Shown here: piece by piece, positions 8,327-19,043 of the stretch
How the letters are laid out: each line of letters opens with the position of its first letter
How positions within the stretch are numbered: the first letter of the stretch is position 1
DNA from: Picochlorum sp. 'celeri'
Lineage: Eukaryota; Chlorophyta; Trebouxiophyceae
Length of the DNA: 64,000 nucleotides
NCBI GenBank assembly: GCA_010909725.1
Contig: JAACMV010000008.1
Coordinates: 806,001-870,000 of the forward strand
Reading direction: 5' to 3'
Program-made: the position numbers and the translations under genes
The notes under the pieces: generated by a model
Database searches by the model: none
What the model was told of the DNA's origin: nothing
What the model saw: the letters and a program-made list of their open reading frames with translations, nothing else

Positions 8327-10605
8327 ATGGCATCATTTGTGATGTTGTAGGTGATGCGTTGCTTGTGTGGGGTTGGAGGATACAGGATGTGATACTGATT
8401 GTTCACCTCGTCATGGTAATCTACGGCATTTTTATACCTACTTTATTGACTATGATTGATTTTACATCTTGCAGGACCTGCATTCTGCAGAATGGCCCAT
8501 GGAAGGGTCAGAAATGTTGCCGTCAGGGCAGAAATTGAGGTACGTATGGATGGGAGATGGACAGAATCCAAATTGCAATTGCTTACGCTATTTTTATGAT
8601 GTGTAGGGTGAAGATCAGGTGACTTCAAGACGCCAGCTTGCCAGGTACGTCGTCAAAGTGATCTTGGGTTCCTTTCAGGATCTGCTAATAACGAGTGATT
8701 GATACTTTTTGCAGTCTTCTTGCCGGAGCTGGTGCTTTGAGTACTTTTGCTGGAGCTGCCAAGGCTGATGATGCGACGAATGTTGCCTCGTCCAGAATGT
8801 CCTATTCCAGATTCCTGGAGTACTTGGATATGGGACGGGTGAAGAAGGTTGATCTGTATGAGAATGGAACCATTGCCATTGTTGAAGCTGTTTCTCCAGA
8901 ATTAGGAAACAGAGTACAGCGTGTGCGTGTTCAGCTCCCTGGAACATCCAGTGAACTTTTGCAGAAGTTCAGAGAGAAGAAGGTGGATTTCGCCGCCCAT
9001 GCCCAGCAGGAGGATGGGGGCTCAATTTTCCTGAGTCTGATTGGTAACTTGGCGTTCCCATTGCTTCTTGTTGGAGGTCTTTTCTTATTGTCCAGGAGGG
9101 GTGGAGGCCCAATGGGACCAGGTGGTCCAGGGAACCCCATGGCATTCGGAAAGAGCAAGGCCAGATTCCAGATGGAACCAAACACTGGAGTGACTTTCGG
9201 AGACGTCGCTGGAGTTGATGAAGCAAAGCAGGATTTCCAGGAAATCGTGGAATTCTTGAAGAAGCCAGAGCGTTTCACAGCCGTTGGCGCCAAAATCCCA
9301 AAGGGATGCCTCTTGGTTGGCCCACCAGGTACTGGTAAGACTCTTCTGGCCAAGGCTATTGCAGGAGAGGCAGGAGTGCCATTCTTCTCAATTTCAGGAT
9401 CCGAATTCGTTGAAATGTTTGTCGGTGTTGGTGCATCCCGTGTGAGGGATCTTTTCAAAAAGGCCAAGGAGAATGCCCCTTGCATAGTCTTTATCGATGA
9501 GATTGATGCTGTTGGTAGATCTCGTGGTACAGGTGTTGGTGGAGGAAACGACGAAAGAGAGCAAACATTGAACCAGCTCTTGACAGAGATGGATGGATTT
9601 GAAGGTAATACTGGTATTATCGTGGTTGCAGCCACGAACAGAGCTGATATCTTGGATAATGCCCTTCTCCGCCCAGGAAGATTTGACCGTCAAGTGACAG
9701 TTGATGTGCCAGACCAGGGTGGACGTCTCTCGATTCTCCAGGTACACGCTAGAAATAAGAAATTGGGTGATGACTTGGACTTGAAAGAGGTTGCCCTGAG
9801 AACACCAGGTTTTTCTGGAGCTGACTTGTCAAACTTGATGAATGAGGCTGCAATTCTGGCTGGACGCAGAAACAAGGAATCTATTTCACAGGCTGAAATT
9901 GATGATTCAATTGATCGCATTGTTGCTGGTATGGAGGGAACACGAATGACTGATGGAAGATCAAAAATGCTGGTGGCATACCACGAAGTTGGGCATGCCT
10001 TGTGTGCCACATTGACTCCAGGCCATGATCCAGTGCAGAAGGTCACCTTGATCCCAAGGGGACAGGCTCGTGGTCTCACATGGTTCCTTCCAGGAGAGGA
10101 CCCTTCATTGATCTCTAAGGCGCAGATTTTCGCACGAATTGTGGGAGCCTTGGGTGGCCGAGCCGCAGAGGAGGTTGTCTTTGGAGATGCTGAGGTAACC
10201 ACAGGCGCCTCTAGTGACTTGCAACAGGTAACAAACATGGCTAGAGCCATGGTTATCAACTATGGATTCTCTGAGATTGGTCCATTCTCCCTTCAAGACC
10301 CATCAGCCCAGAGCCAGGACATGATCATGAGAATGATGGCACGCAACTCCATCTCCGAGTCTTTGCAGGGTAGAATCGATACAGCAGTCAAAGAAATTGC
10401 CCAGGATGCCTACGAAGTGGCCCTGAAACACATGCAGGAAAACAGAGAAGCTGTGGACAAGATTGTGGAAGTGCTGCTGGAGAAGGAAACAATGGGCGGT
10501 GATGAGTTCAGAGACATCCTCCAAAAGTACACCCAAATTCCACAAGTCAACATTGATGCCGTTGAGAAGCAGAAGAGCCCAGAGGGAAACCTCCTGACAG
10601 CTTGA
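8327..10605 (+). CDS. FtsH: Plastid FtsH zinc metalloprotease with thylakoid signal
   Basis: Four exons (8327-8346, 8491-8539, 8607-8644, 8715-10605) give 665 residues, and all phases agree. The three short first exons encode a plastid transit sequence ([15 protein letters not shown], with VRA before EIE). A twin-arginine lumen-type signal follows ([20 protein letters not shown], residues 30-49), ending AKA. Then come a transmembrane segment, Walker A GPPGTGKT (238-245), Walker B FIDEID (295-300), the second region of homology with RPGRFDR, and the zinc site HEVGH (459-463). FtsH hexamers degrade damaged photosystem II D1 protein in thylakoids. The ATPase and protease domains are complete. 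The exon 1 choice rests on the MASF start and frame; the second intron's AG at 8489-8490 was preferred over one at 8473-8474 because only it keeps the frame. Confidence 0.93.
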
Positions 10606-10742
10606 GGAGTCTATTGTAAACCCATGCTAAAATTTTCGAGTTATATTCTGTAAAATCAATTGAGAATTTTTATTGAGAAACAAAACAAAAAGATTACAGG
10701 GTTGGGTACCCAAAACGTATCCTCTCCTTGGCCGGCACTCTC

Positions 10743-11051
10743 TCACCCAGAGAGGACAGGATTCACCAATGGATACATCTGACCTATGTATACAATAGCC
10801 CACATCATCCAACAACAAAACACGGCAGTACCCACCAAGAGCTGAGGCAATCTGCACAGCATTGAACGGTCACTCATCCCATGAACCAACGCTTTCAAAG
10901 ACACTCATATCCCCACGTACAGAGTATTTTTATTATTGAACCTATTATCTAATCTCTCTCTTCTATATTGCTTGCCAAGAATACCCTCAACGCCAAGAAA
11001 CCCGACAACTTCCAAGCACGCAAAGATGAGGCTACCCAGCCAGAAACCCAT
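10743..11051 (-). CDS. VHA-e: V-type ATPase subunit e (Vma9-like)
   Basis: The gene is split so that no long ORF shows it. Exon 1 starts at ATG 11051 ([18 protein letters not shown], first membrane span). Exon 2 (10851-10743) encodes [18 protein letters not shown] then [12 protein letters not shown] and stop, very close to the plant subunit e second span. With a GTTCAA donor at 10941 the product is 72 residues, near the usual 70. A GTACGT donor at 10920 also fits and would give 79. Subunit e is a small hydrophobic part of the Vo sector of the vacuolar proton pump. It lies between the FtsH and eS1 genes on the opposite strand. Confidence 0.75.
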
Positions 11052-11745
11052 ACTTTTACCCACCACTGATCTGTACTATATACTATGAGTGAGTGGAAAA
11101 TGAAATACCAATGCACATCGCATGAGACTCCCTGTGTTCACATTCGTGGCTATTCCAAGAAGTAAGAACGTGTCCTTCCCATCCAAGAACCTCAATGATA
11201 GGACTTGGTACCACAGCGGTGTTTGCCCATGAGCCCTCGAGTACATGCCGTCGTCTCTGCTACTCGGCGCTACCGTATTCAATTTCTCATTTTACTATAA
11301 TTATAGATACCAGGTAAGAAATCATTTTGATGGAAAAGTAGGAGAGAAACCAGTCGAATGGCAGCGATATCAGTCAGAACTGAGCAACTCTCATGTGCGG
11401 CGAATTCTTCTGTCGTCTGGCAGCGTGATGAGTGCAAGAAAGCTAGATCTAGTGATATATATCACATATTTCTATTCATGAGGATCAATTTTGCGGGCTT
11501 TTGTGTCATATATCGAGCAGTATGACGAATAGAGAGTGACGGTGACGGCTGGCGTCTCTCAAAGTTGCACCATCAAAGAGTACTCTTGATGGGAACGGAG
11601 TGAGGGAGGACGTCGACGGCCGCACTCTCCCGCGAATGTGTGCTCTTTTCCCAATGAATAGGACATGGTTTCTCTCCTATGAGATATATTGGAGTAGTAT
11701 AGTGGCTGACTGGTCATATTTTGTTTCATTGTAGACGTATTCACC
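11052..11745. other. Intergenic region between VHA-e and eS1 genes
   Basis: About 690 bp between two divergent starts. A GTAG just before 11735 could be the acceptor of a 5' UTR intron of the ribosomal protein gene, as is common in such genes. No protein-like frame or RNA gene is recognised. Confidence 0.35.
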
Positions 11746-12696
11746 ATGGCTGTGGGAAAGAATAAACGTTTGTCCAAGGGAAAGAAGGGAGGAAAGAAGA
11801 AGGCGTACGTTTCTTTTTAGAATGATTGAATACATTGATTGAACAATGAACGATGGATTGGTGTGATCCAAATCGGAGTTTGGGGATATTCGTTGTCGCC
11901 AGTCTGGGCGTCGGCGGAATCCGCCATTGTCGTTTTCGAACCATCATCTGACTTGTACTCTATTGAATACGTATGCAGTCAGGATCCATTCGCAAAGAAG
12001 GATTGGTATGATATTAAGGCACCAACAATCTTCAACGTGAAGAACATCGGAAAGACCTTGGTGACTCGTACTCAGGGTACTAAGATTGCCTCCGATGGGC
12101 TCAAGGGAAGAGTTATCAATGTCTCCCTTGCAGATTTGCAGAAGAATGAGGCTGATGCCTACCGTAATGTCAAGCTTCGTGTAGAAGACGTGCAGGGCCG
12201 CAACTGCCTGACTCACTTCTATGGAATGGACCTCACCACAGACAAGCTCCGCTCTCTTGTCCGCAAGTGGCAGACTTTGATCGAGGCTCACGTCGATGTT
12301 AAGACCACCGATAACTATTATCTTCGCATGTTCTGCATTGGCTTCACAAAGAAGCGCCAGGGTCAGGTAAAGAAGACTGCGTATGCTCGCAGTTCTCAGA
12401 TCCGTCAGATCCGTGCCAAGATGGTTGAAATCATGACTAGAGAAGCCACTTCTTGTGATCTTAAGGAATTGGTAGGAAAGTTTATCCCAGAAGCTATTGG
12501 TAAAGAAATTGAGAAGGCTTGCCAAGGAATTTATCCTCTTCAGAATGTCTTTGTCCGCAAGGTGAAGCTCCTGAGAGCTCCAAAGTTTGATCTCAACAAG
12601 CTCATGGAAGTACACGGTGATTATTCCGCCGAGGTTAGCGAAGTGATTGAGAGACCAGCTGAGCCAATCGTTGGAGATGTCGCTGAAGAAGAGTAA
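11746..12696 (+). CDS. RPS3A: 40S ribosomal protein eS1 (S3a)
   Basis: Exon 1 (11746-11804) encodes [21 protein letters not shown] 174-bp intron with a GTACGT donor follows, and exon 2 (11979-12696) completes 258 residues. [47 protein letters not shown] and [19 protein letters not shown] are hallmark eS1 segments. The protein is part of the small-subunit platform near the mRNA exit. The acidic C-terminus ([11 protein letters not shown]) varies among species. Confidence 0.97.
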
Positions 12697-14654
12697 CTAT
12701 GTATTAGAGTAGACAACTATTTGTTGTGAATGTAAAAATATAATCAATACAGTATATGGGAAACATAGTAATTATTATCGCTTGCTTCAGTCAATCTGCA
12801 GTAGCATATTGTGTGATGACAAAATACATCAACTCTGTCAAAATACGAGAGACCTGTTGATGTTATTTGTGGACTCGAAACGGTCAGAGTGGTGCATGAA
12901 ACCATTTCAGCATTACATATCTCAGAACAGGTCTGTGGTAATGTTCTATCATCATACCGTAATGTCCCTACCAAAATAGCATCTCGTGCACACAAACTAC
13001 AAAAGAGCGCACCATTTATTTGTTGCATGATATGTCATGGTCCCAGGAACCTGTACATAAAAAAGAGGGGGGACGTCAGTGCAAGAATAAGCCCCGTTCT
13101 GTTCACAATATTATACCAATGGCATAATATTGCTGGCCACATAACTGTAACTATGGCGAACTGCCACACCGCCGATCACATGTGATCGGCAGGAGTGGGT
13201 CTTTCCCTCTCGGGATGGCACTCTCTGCCTGGTCGCCCGGGGACTTTCACCCAGCATTCTCACCCTAATCATAACAATCAGGGATACGCCGAAGTGGCCC
13301 TTCGCACTGCGCCCTTACCTTGCAATATATTCATTCGTTGAAAAGAGCCTGCACTCAACAGCAACAGGTTATGAACACACGTGTCATACTAGCACAAAGC
13401 CATCAGATAGTGGTGCATGTTAAAGATTCATCCCGTGATCAGGTGATTCAATTATGGATGGAATATCTTCACCGGCCTTGTCTTTTTTGTATACTGTACA
13501 GATAGATATCCGCTTACGTACCCACTATGCAGCAGCATGTATCAAAAAAAAAAAAACCGAATGAATGCCCCTGCACCGCATTCAAAAAGAGTTTAGACAT
13601 AGCACGCTAGAATTCGCTGTGACCAATGAAACTCTCAGTTCAGGTCTCCAAATAATTTCTTCTACAGCGTCGTGTCGACTTCAGTAGAACGAAAGTTATT
13701 TTTTCACATCAGTGAGTTTCCCACAAACAGCCAGCATCAGCAGAAATTGTCGTCTCATTGGCATTGTATTCATGCCTCTGAAGGTGTCCTAAGATTTTGT
13801 TTTTGATTTCTTCTTCATATGCTCGCATACAACAACACTGTCCTTTGCAAGAGTCAGAAAGAACGCAGCGATATGGTTTCATCATCTTGAACATCAGGAT
13901 GTGTGAAACTATCCAATCTTCATCCTCTCACAAAGCGGCAGAGCTACACATATCAATACTACTCACCCTGAACATGAACAGAATGCTGCCAACAAGAGTA
14001 ACCTCCTTTCGTCACGAGGATACCTCTGACTCGCTCCTACAGCAGCCTCAAAGAGCCCTACAGACCCACATTCAAAACGTCAGTCAGAAGGCATATAAGC
14101 GTTACGATATATAATTACAGCGCATCTACTGTATACCAAACGTATACAGAAGCGATACACGGCAATCGTTCATCTTGTCAGCTGGTTTGGGACGGTTTTT
14201 CCCTCATTGGAAAACAGGGATCCGCACGGAGAATATACTGACGTATGGCCTTCTACCCAAACCCTCAGGATATGCTATAATATCAACATTGTGTATTCCG
14301 TTCTCAAAGATTAATGTGTACCATCATCGGGATATACAGGGGCCCTTCGCTGGGCCGCATTCAAAAAGCGGCATGCAGAAGAAAAGAATCAAGCACATCA
14401 AGTTCAAAACACACCTTCAATCCCCAATATATTAATCACATGTTTTTCATAATTGCTATCGATAGGGAATATTGATTGCAAAGAGAGTTTTTGCAATGCC
14501 CATTCCCGGATCCGGGGCCAAGTGGCAAGAGCCTGGATTCGAGTCTCTCGCGCCTTAATTAAGGCTGACGTGCTAGGGATTTCATTCCTCAGTCCAACCA
14601 CGTTCAATTCACTATGCAGTCGTGCAATTTAAATGATATTGTTGTAATAATATC
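12697..14654. other. Gene-poor gap of about 2 kb
   Basis: No protein gene can be supported here. Within it, 13161-13320 stands out as more GC-rich with many short inverted repeats and is listed separately as a possible RNA. A short Cys-rich frame on the minus strand (13894-13709) and one at 14607-14404 have no visible homology or splice context. A 12-base A run lies near 13546. The right end must hold the NDUFA6 promoter. Confidence 0.4.
13161..13320. ncRNA. Possible structured RNA, family unknown
   Basis: This stretch is distinctly more GC-rich than its flanks and contains several short inverted repeats: a 20-bp perfect palindrome at 13171-13190, a CCCTAATC/ATCAGGG arm pair at 13263-13283, and a CGAAGTGGCCCTTCG arm pair at 13290-13304. 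It is not an open frame of any length. On the minus strand it contains GGGTGAAAGTCCC, which recalls group II intron domain I or bacterial RNase P cores, but the rest of neither fold is found. I compared it from memory with U1, U2, U4, U5, U6, U3, 7SL and RNase MRP and found no match. Strand is not settled. Confidence 0.3.
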
Positions 14655-15113
14655 ATGTCAGCGCTGGCAAAGAAGAATGTTGAACTCGGTTCTCGGGTGG
14701 CTCACGCTGTGAGTCAGGGAGCGTCTGTAAAGAGCCTTGAATTCTTCAGGGAGGTAGGTGTATCTTGAAGTGGATGATTTTGTTGGGTGCGGTTCGATTG
14801 GCATGGTTGTGCGTTGCAGGTTGCCCGTTGCCTTCCAACAATCATGAGACAGTACAAGCTAGAGGAGTTGACAACGATGGCTGAGATGAGAAGGAATGTA
14901 TCTGATATGATCAGGAAGAACTCTCAGGTAAGAGATCCATCGGCGATAGACATTTTGATATACAAGGGGCGAGAGGAGTTAGAAATGATCTTGATGAACC
15001 ACAAGCAACGGCATCATTTGGTGTCTCAGTATGTGAAGAATCCTGCCAAGGATACAGTACACAAAGAGACGGGTATGAGCCCATTTTTAGAGGCTTTTTA
15101 CAAGGGACTTTGA
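14655..15113 (+). CDS. NDUFA6: Mitochondrial complex I LYR subunit NDUFA6 (B14)
   Basis: Two exons (14655-14753, 14820-15113) with a 66-bp intron in phase 0 give 130 residues. It lines up with plant B14: VARCLPTIMRQYKLEEL, then VRDPSAIDILIYKGREELEM, then HKQRHHLVSQYV and a C-terminal FLEAFYKG. The usual LYR triplet near the start is replaced by FFREVARCL. The subunit binds the acyl carrier protein in the matrix arm of complex I. Its stop codon is only 3 bp from the stop of the convergent P450 gene. Confidence 0.92.
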
Positions 15114-15116
15114 GAA

Positions 15117-16947
15117 TTAGATGTTTGCTGTGTTTCTTTTCTTAACAAAACAATGTAAACCGTTTGCTGTGTGAATGGTGGCACCAGTGGCCATGCCAAC
15201 CTCATTTGGGCTTGTTGCGAGTTCAAATGAGAACCTAGAGAGTATCATGATGAGCGTCACGGTAGCCTCTGTGAGCGCAAACTGATCTCCCACGCACTTG
15301 CGAATTCCACCACCGAACGGAAGAAAGGCAAAGTCTGAGGCCACTTCATTTGGGTACAAAGAAGACCCTTGTTTCTCGGGATCATATCCTTCCCACTCTG
15401 TAAAATCTGGGTTTGTGTATCTTTCAGTAAATCTCTCTGGCCGAAATGCGTCAGGATCTTTCCACAGGTATGGGGATCGGTGGAGATTCCACACAGAAAT
15501 GAACAAATCAGCACCTTTCCCTATCGGATATCCATTTGGGTCTCCGTTCAAGCCTGACGGAAGCACATCATCGTCAAGGGCTCTTCGAATCAGAATAGGA
15601 GGCTGTGGGTACAGACGGAGAGACTCTGCCACCACATTTCGTAGGTATGGGACTTTTGCAATGTCTTCCAGACCTGCAGTCAACCCAGAATGCTGTATAT
15701 TAGAATTTCAAGGAGAGCTGATATGCACATGAACGAGAAAACTTACCTGGTTTAGGACCAATACCGCTGATTTCTTTAACAATCTTATCTTGAACCTCTG
15801 GATGTGTGGCTAGGAGGTAGAGTGTCCATGTGAGGACAGCTGCGGTGGTCTCATGGCCAGCAATCAACATTGTCATCAAATCATCTCGTAGCTGCTTTTG
15901 ATCCAAATCCGCATCCCTCATATCGACTAAAAATCTCAATAATGACGCATCCTGCACTTTAGAGTAGTCCCTTGCTTGAAGAGCCTCAATATCATCTACA
16001 CATCTAGAGGACTTGGCCCTGTCAATCAAATCATCAAGACAGTCATTGATGACCTTGATATCTTTCTGAAACTTAATTTGTCTTGGCACAATATATTTGG
16101 ATATTGGAATGTTCCAGTAAGGAATGTAAAATGTTGACCTGTGCTCTGCTTCCTTCAAAACCCCATAGACTGCCTGTATCACTGGGCTTTGGTTATTAAT
16201 ACTTCCAAAGTCATAATTGAATACACCAATACCAATAATATCCAAACCTAAATTCAAAAACTCTTCCTCCATGTTGAGTGACTTGGAACTCGCAGCAGCC
16301 TTCTCGAGCCTTTCAACAACCTTCTCTGCGCATGACCCAAACATTGCAATGCAATTCTCCAAGTACGCCTTATGGAAGGCTGGAACAATCTGTCTGCGCC
16401 TTGTTTTCCACGTCTCTAAATCAGCAGGAATCAAACCTTTCCCCATGATTGGTTCTAAGATCTCTGCCAGGACTCCTTTATCGTAGTTGTATGCATTATC
16501 TTTCAGCAAATGCTTCACAACTTGGGGGTCTGAAACAACTATGAATGCTTTAGGACCAAAGGAGAGTTTGAAAACACCACCGCTCTCGATGAACCACTTG
16601 TAAAGGGCTTTGAATAGTGGTTCATCTCCTGCCAGGTCTGACAGCTCTCCCTCGGCAACCGGTATGTTCAACCCGCCGACGGAGGGCTGAAAGTATCCTT
16701 GGCTCACTTCTGTCAACAACCTACTGAGACCATCCTTGACATTTCCTTTCCCCTTGACGAAGGCATAGCCGAGAATCGCCGCTCCCGGAGCGAAAAAGAG
16801 CCCCGTGCCGATGAGAGCATTCGTATCGAGGGCACATATTCTTGATTTAGGGGACCTGTATTGACGCTTAATGGTTCTTAAATGTTTCGATGGGGACCGA
16901 TGCTCAATACGACTGCATAAGTGGGGCCATCGAGTTCCGACTCTCAT
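15117..16947 (-). CDS. CYP97: Cytochrome P450, CYP97 carotenoid hydroxylase family
   Basis: Exon 1 (16947-15747) and exon 2 (15673-15117), with a 73-bp intron and GTAAGT donor, give 585 residues. [20 protein letters not shown], the I-helix [41 protein letters not shown] and heme site [11 protein letters not shown] (Cys near 526) are strongly CYP97. These plastid P450s hydroxylate carotene rings on the way to lutein and xanthophylls. The N-terminus is basic and Ser/Arg-rich up to about residue 40 and fits a transit peptide. Whether it is the A, B or C type cannot be told without a tree. Confidence 0.93.
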
Positions 16948-17044
16948 TGTCTAGACTGCTGAAACAACTTTGAGCAAGAATGCGTCGTCTATTTACACTC
17001 CACGAGCCAAATGATGATTGAATTATTATCCTGATTTGAAAGTA

Positions 17045-18247
17045 TCAAACATGGATGATCTTCCATTCGCAATTACGCAATGTCTCCTGCTTAATACCAT
17101 TGTGACATGCTGTGGCAAAGTCCTTCCAAAACATGCTATGACCGACAGCGACAAAGGCCTTTTCAGGGCGATCAATTATCCATTTTCTAAACTGACGAAT
17201 CCTCCTAGTTATGCTATCTTTTGGCTCGTGAGATTGGAACAGTCTCCTATATGGACAATTCGGTTTCTCCTTCTTGGAGTACCACCAGGTGTCTGATAGA
17301 TTTTTCAGTTGACTGTGGAGCATTGGGAAGTCACTGGCCAAATCGGCCGGACTTCGACCAATATCCCCTGATGTATGCAATCGCTCTGTAACCTCAGGCA
17401 ATACCATGACATTTTCCAATATTGTTGACCTGGCACATGAGAAATCACCATGCTTCACAGCTGGGTGCACATGCAACATGGTCTCAATTGCCCTGGTCAA
17501 TGGTGATGTTATCCACAATGCATCTTTTGGGAGGTCCCACTTTAAAACTTCATTTCTAAGTGACAATGCTTGTTTTCTACCTTGTAATGTAAGCCTTGCA
17601 TCGAACAATAAAGGATCTTCCCAGGAAGATCCCCGAGCAGAGCATGCGGCATTGAATTCTGATTCCCCATGGCGAATAATATACACAATTTTGCAGTCTT
17701 TCTTCGATCGAAAGATTGGAAAATAGCTTGGTCCAGCCTGATTCAATTGCACTCTATCAGCAGAGTGTACAGCAGGAGTTAAGCGCGAATTGGGATCATC
17801 AGTTTTTGGATCCTCTGATTTCTTTGCAGTTGGCTGGCTCCCCAAATCTCCTTCCTCCCCGTACGACTTTGTCGAGAAACCACTATTCAACAGGGCTAGA
17901 TCAATTTCAGAATCATTTCTGTCAAGCTCATCCGAACTTTTGCACGGCGTCGACGCTTCATCGACATCCTCAATCACATGCTGTGAGGCACCTCGCTCGT
18001 AGCCAGGCTGGCTAAAGATAAAAAACCCTTCAGCATCATTTCCCGCAACGTTCTCCACAACATCTTCCTTCTCAACTCTCTCAGCTACAAAATTTTTGGG
18101 AGTCTCGAGCACCTGCTGCGTGGTGAATCTCCGCTGCAGACTTTTTAGCTGACTAGATGCAAGCAAGCTTGCATCTGTACCACTCTGCAGACCTCCCGGT
18201 GCGAAACTATCATTCACCAGATTGAGTGCTGCAGAAAGAACCACCAT
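17045..18247 (-). CDS. Histidine phosphatase (phosphoglycerate mutase-like)
   Basis: A single exon of 400 residues. The first 180 or so are polar and probably disordered (Asp, Ser and Glu rich). The catalytic domain starts at IVYIIRHGESEFN, giving the phospho-accepting His near residue 193. SPLTRAIETM carries the pocket Arg, and FVAVGHSMFWKD the second catalytic His. It resembles the plant and fungal PGM-like phosphatases of unknown substrate more than true phosphoglycerate mutase. The neighbours do not suggest a pathway. Confidence 0.82.
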   Translation of the reverse strand: MVVLSAALNLVNDSFAPGGLQSGTDASLLASSQLKSLQRRFTTQQVLETPKNFVAERVEKEDVVENVAGNDAEGFFIFSQPGYERGASQHVIEDVDEASTPCKSSDELDRNDSEIDLALLNSGFSTKSYGEEGDLGSQPTAKKSEDPKTDDPNSRLTPAVHSADRVQLNQAGPSYFPIFRSKKDCKIVYIIRHGESEFNAACSARGSSWEDPLLFDARLTLQGRKQALSLRNEVLKWDLPKDALWITSPLTRAIETMLHVHPAVKHGDFSCARSTILENVMVLPEVTERLHTSGDIGRSPADLASDFPMLHSQLKNLSDTWWYSKKEKPNCPYRRLFQSHEPKDSITRRIRQFRKWIIDRPEKAFVAVGHSMFWKDFATACHNGIKQETLRNCEWKIIHV

Positions 18248-18442
18248 TATCCCTCACACACACGGCATCCATGAGTAAGACCGAACGTTCACAACAGCAA
18301 TCCACACGTACCCGGTGTCTTTGCCGGCAATATCCCAGCCAACTCGTCGTCAAAGACGCCCTGTTCGGGACTTGTCTTACAAGAGGTCTGCATGACAACA
18401 TCGATTCGCCATATTAGAATGCTAAAAATAAGATGGCAATCC

Positions 18443-18963
18443 ATGTCCGTAAACGTACGTTTCCCGAGCTGTCATCGTACACCTCGGGTTGGCCCTTCAA
18501 CCGCTTCACAGGCCTCTCCTCGACGAAACTTGTCAGCATGACTTCTCCTGTGAAATTCCTTCAAAAATCATTCTCCATATAATGTTCATGTGATCCATCC
18601 AGAATGCTTACGAATTACCCTCACTCTATGTAGCTCCGAACACGCTCACGAGCACGTTCCCTGGCAGTTGGTATAGATGCAGCTCTCGAAGAGGTACAAG
18701 CGACCCGAACCCTGTTCAATCTACCCAACAGACTGATATCTGACAGTATTCTTTCATTAAAATACCATCTCACTCATAGGTGGGGCCCTGCGAATGTGCT
18801 TTTGTGTCTGACAGATGGCTCTCGGTCGACAAAGATCAGTTTGACGGGACCAGTCGAAGAGAGCCGTGGAAAGGAGATTGTTTGTTCTATTCAAGGAATC
18901 CAAGCAGATTTTGAATTCGGTGCGGAAAGTAATGGAAAAAACTATGCAGTATTGTTGGAGTAG
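18443..18963 (+). CDS. Small unrecognised protein, two-exon model
   Basis: A 110-codon frame begins after an acceptor ending at 18633 and stops at 18963. It starts LRTRSRARSLAVGIDAALEE and ends with a beta-rich stretch (IVCSIQGIQADFEFGAES). A tiny first exon MSVN (18443-18454) with a GTACGT donor would give 113 residues in phase. A start further upstream is possible. The alternating hydrophobic pattern and balanced composition look like a real folded protein, but I cannot name the family; a resemblance to proteasome assembly chaperones was considered and is too weak. The next gene starts 80 bp downstream on the same strand. Confidence 0.45.
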
Positions 18964-19043
18964 TACTAAATTCTGATTGATTGTTTCTCTGGTTGACCGT
19001 TGCTATTGTCACGTGTTGTTGTACCACCGACCAACTGTCAGGT

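Noticed and set aside
13200..13320. Group II intron or bacterial-type RNase P RNA
   Set aside because: Only a GTGAAAGTCC-like core is shared. Domain V of a group II intron, and the remaining conserved regions of RNase P RNA, were not found.
13709..13894. Short Cys-rich minus-strand ORF
   Set aside because: It has no homology, no splice context and no upstream coding support.
14500..14570. tRNA-like A-box and B-box on the plus strand
   Set aside because: The boxes are too close, no anticodon arm exists between them and the stems do not pair. It is probably chance or a decayed fragment.
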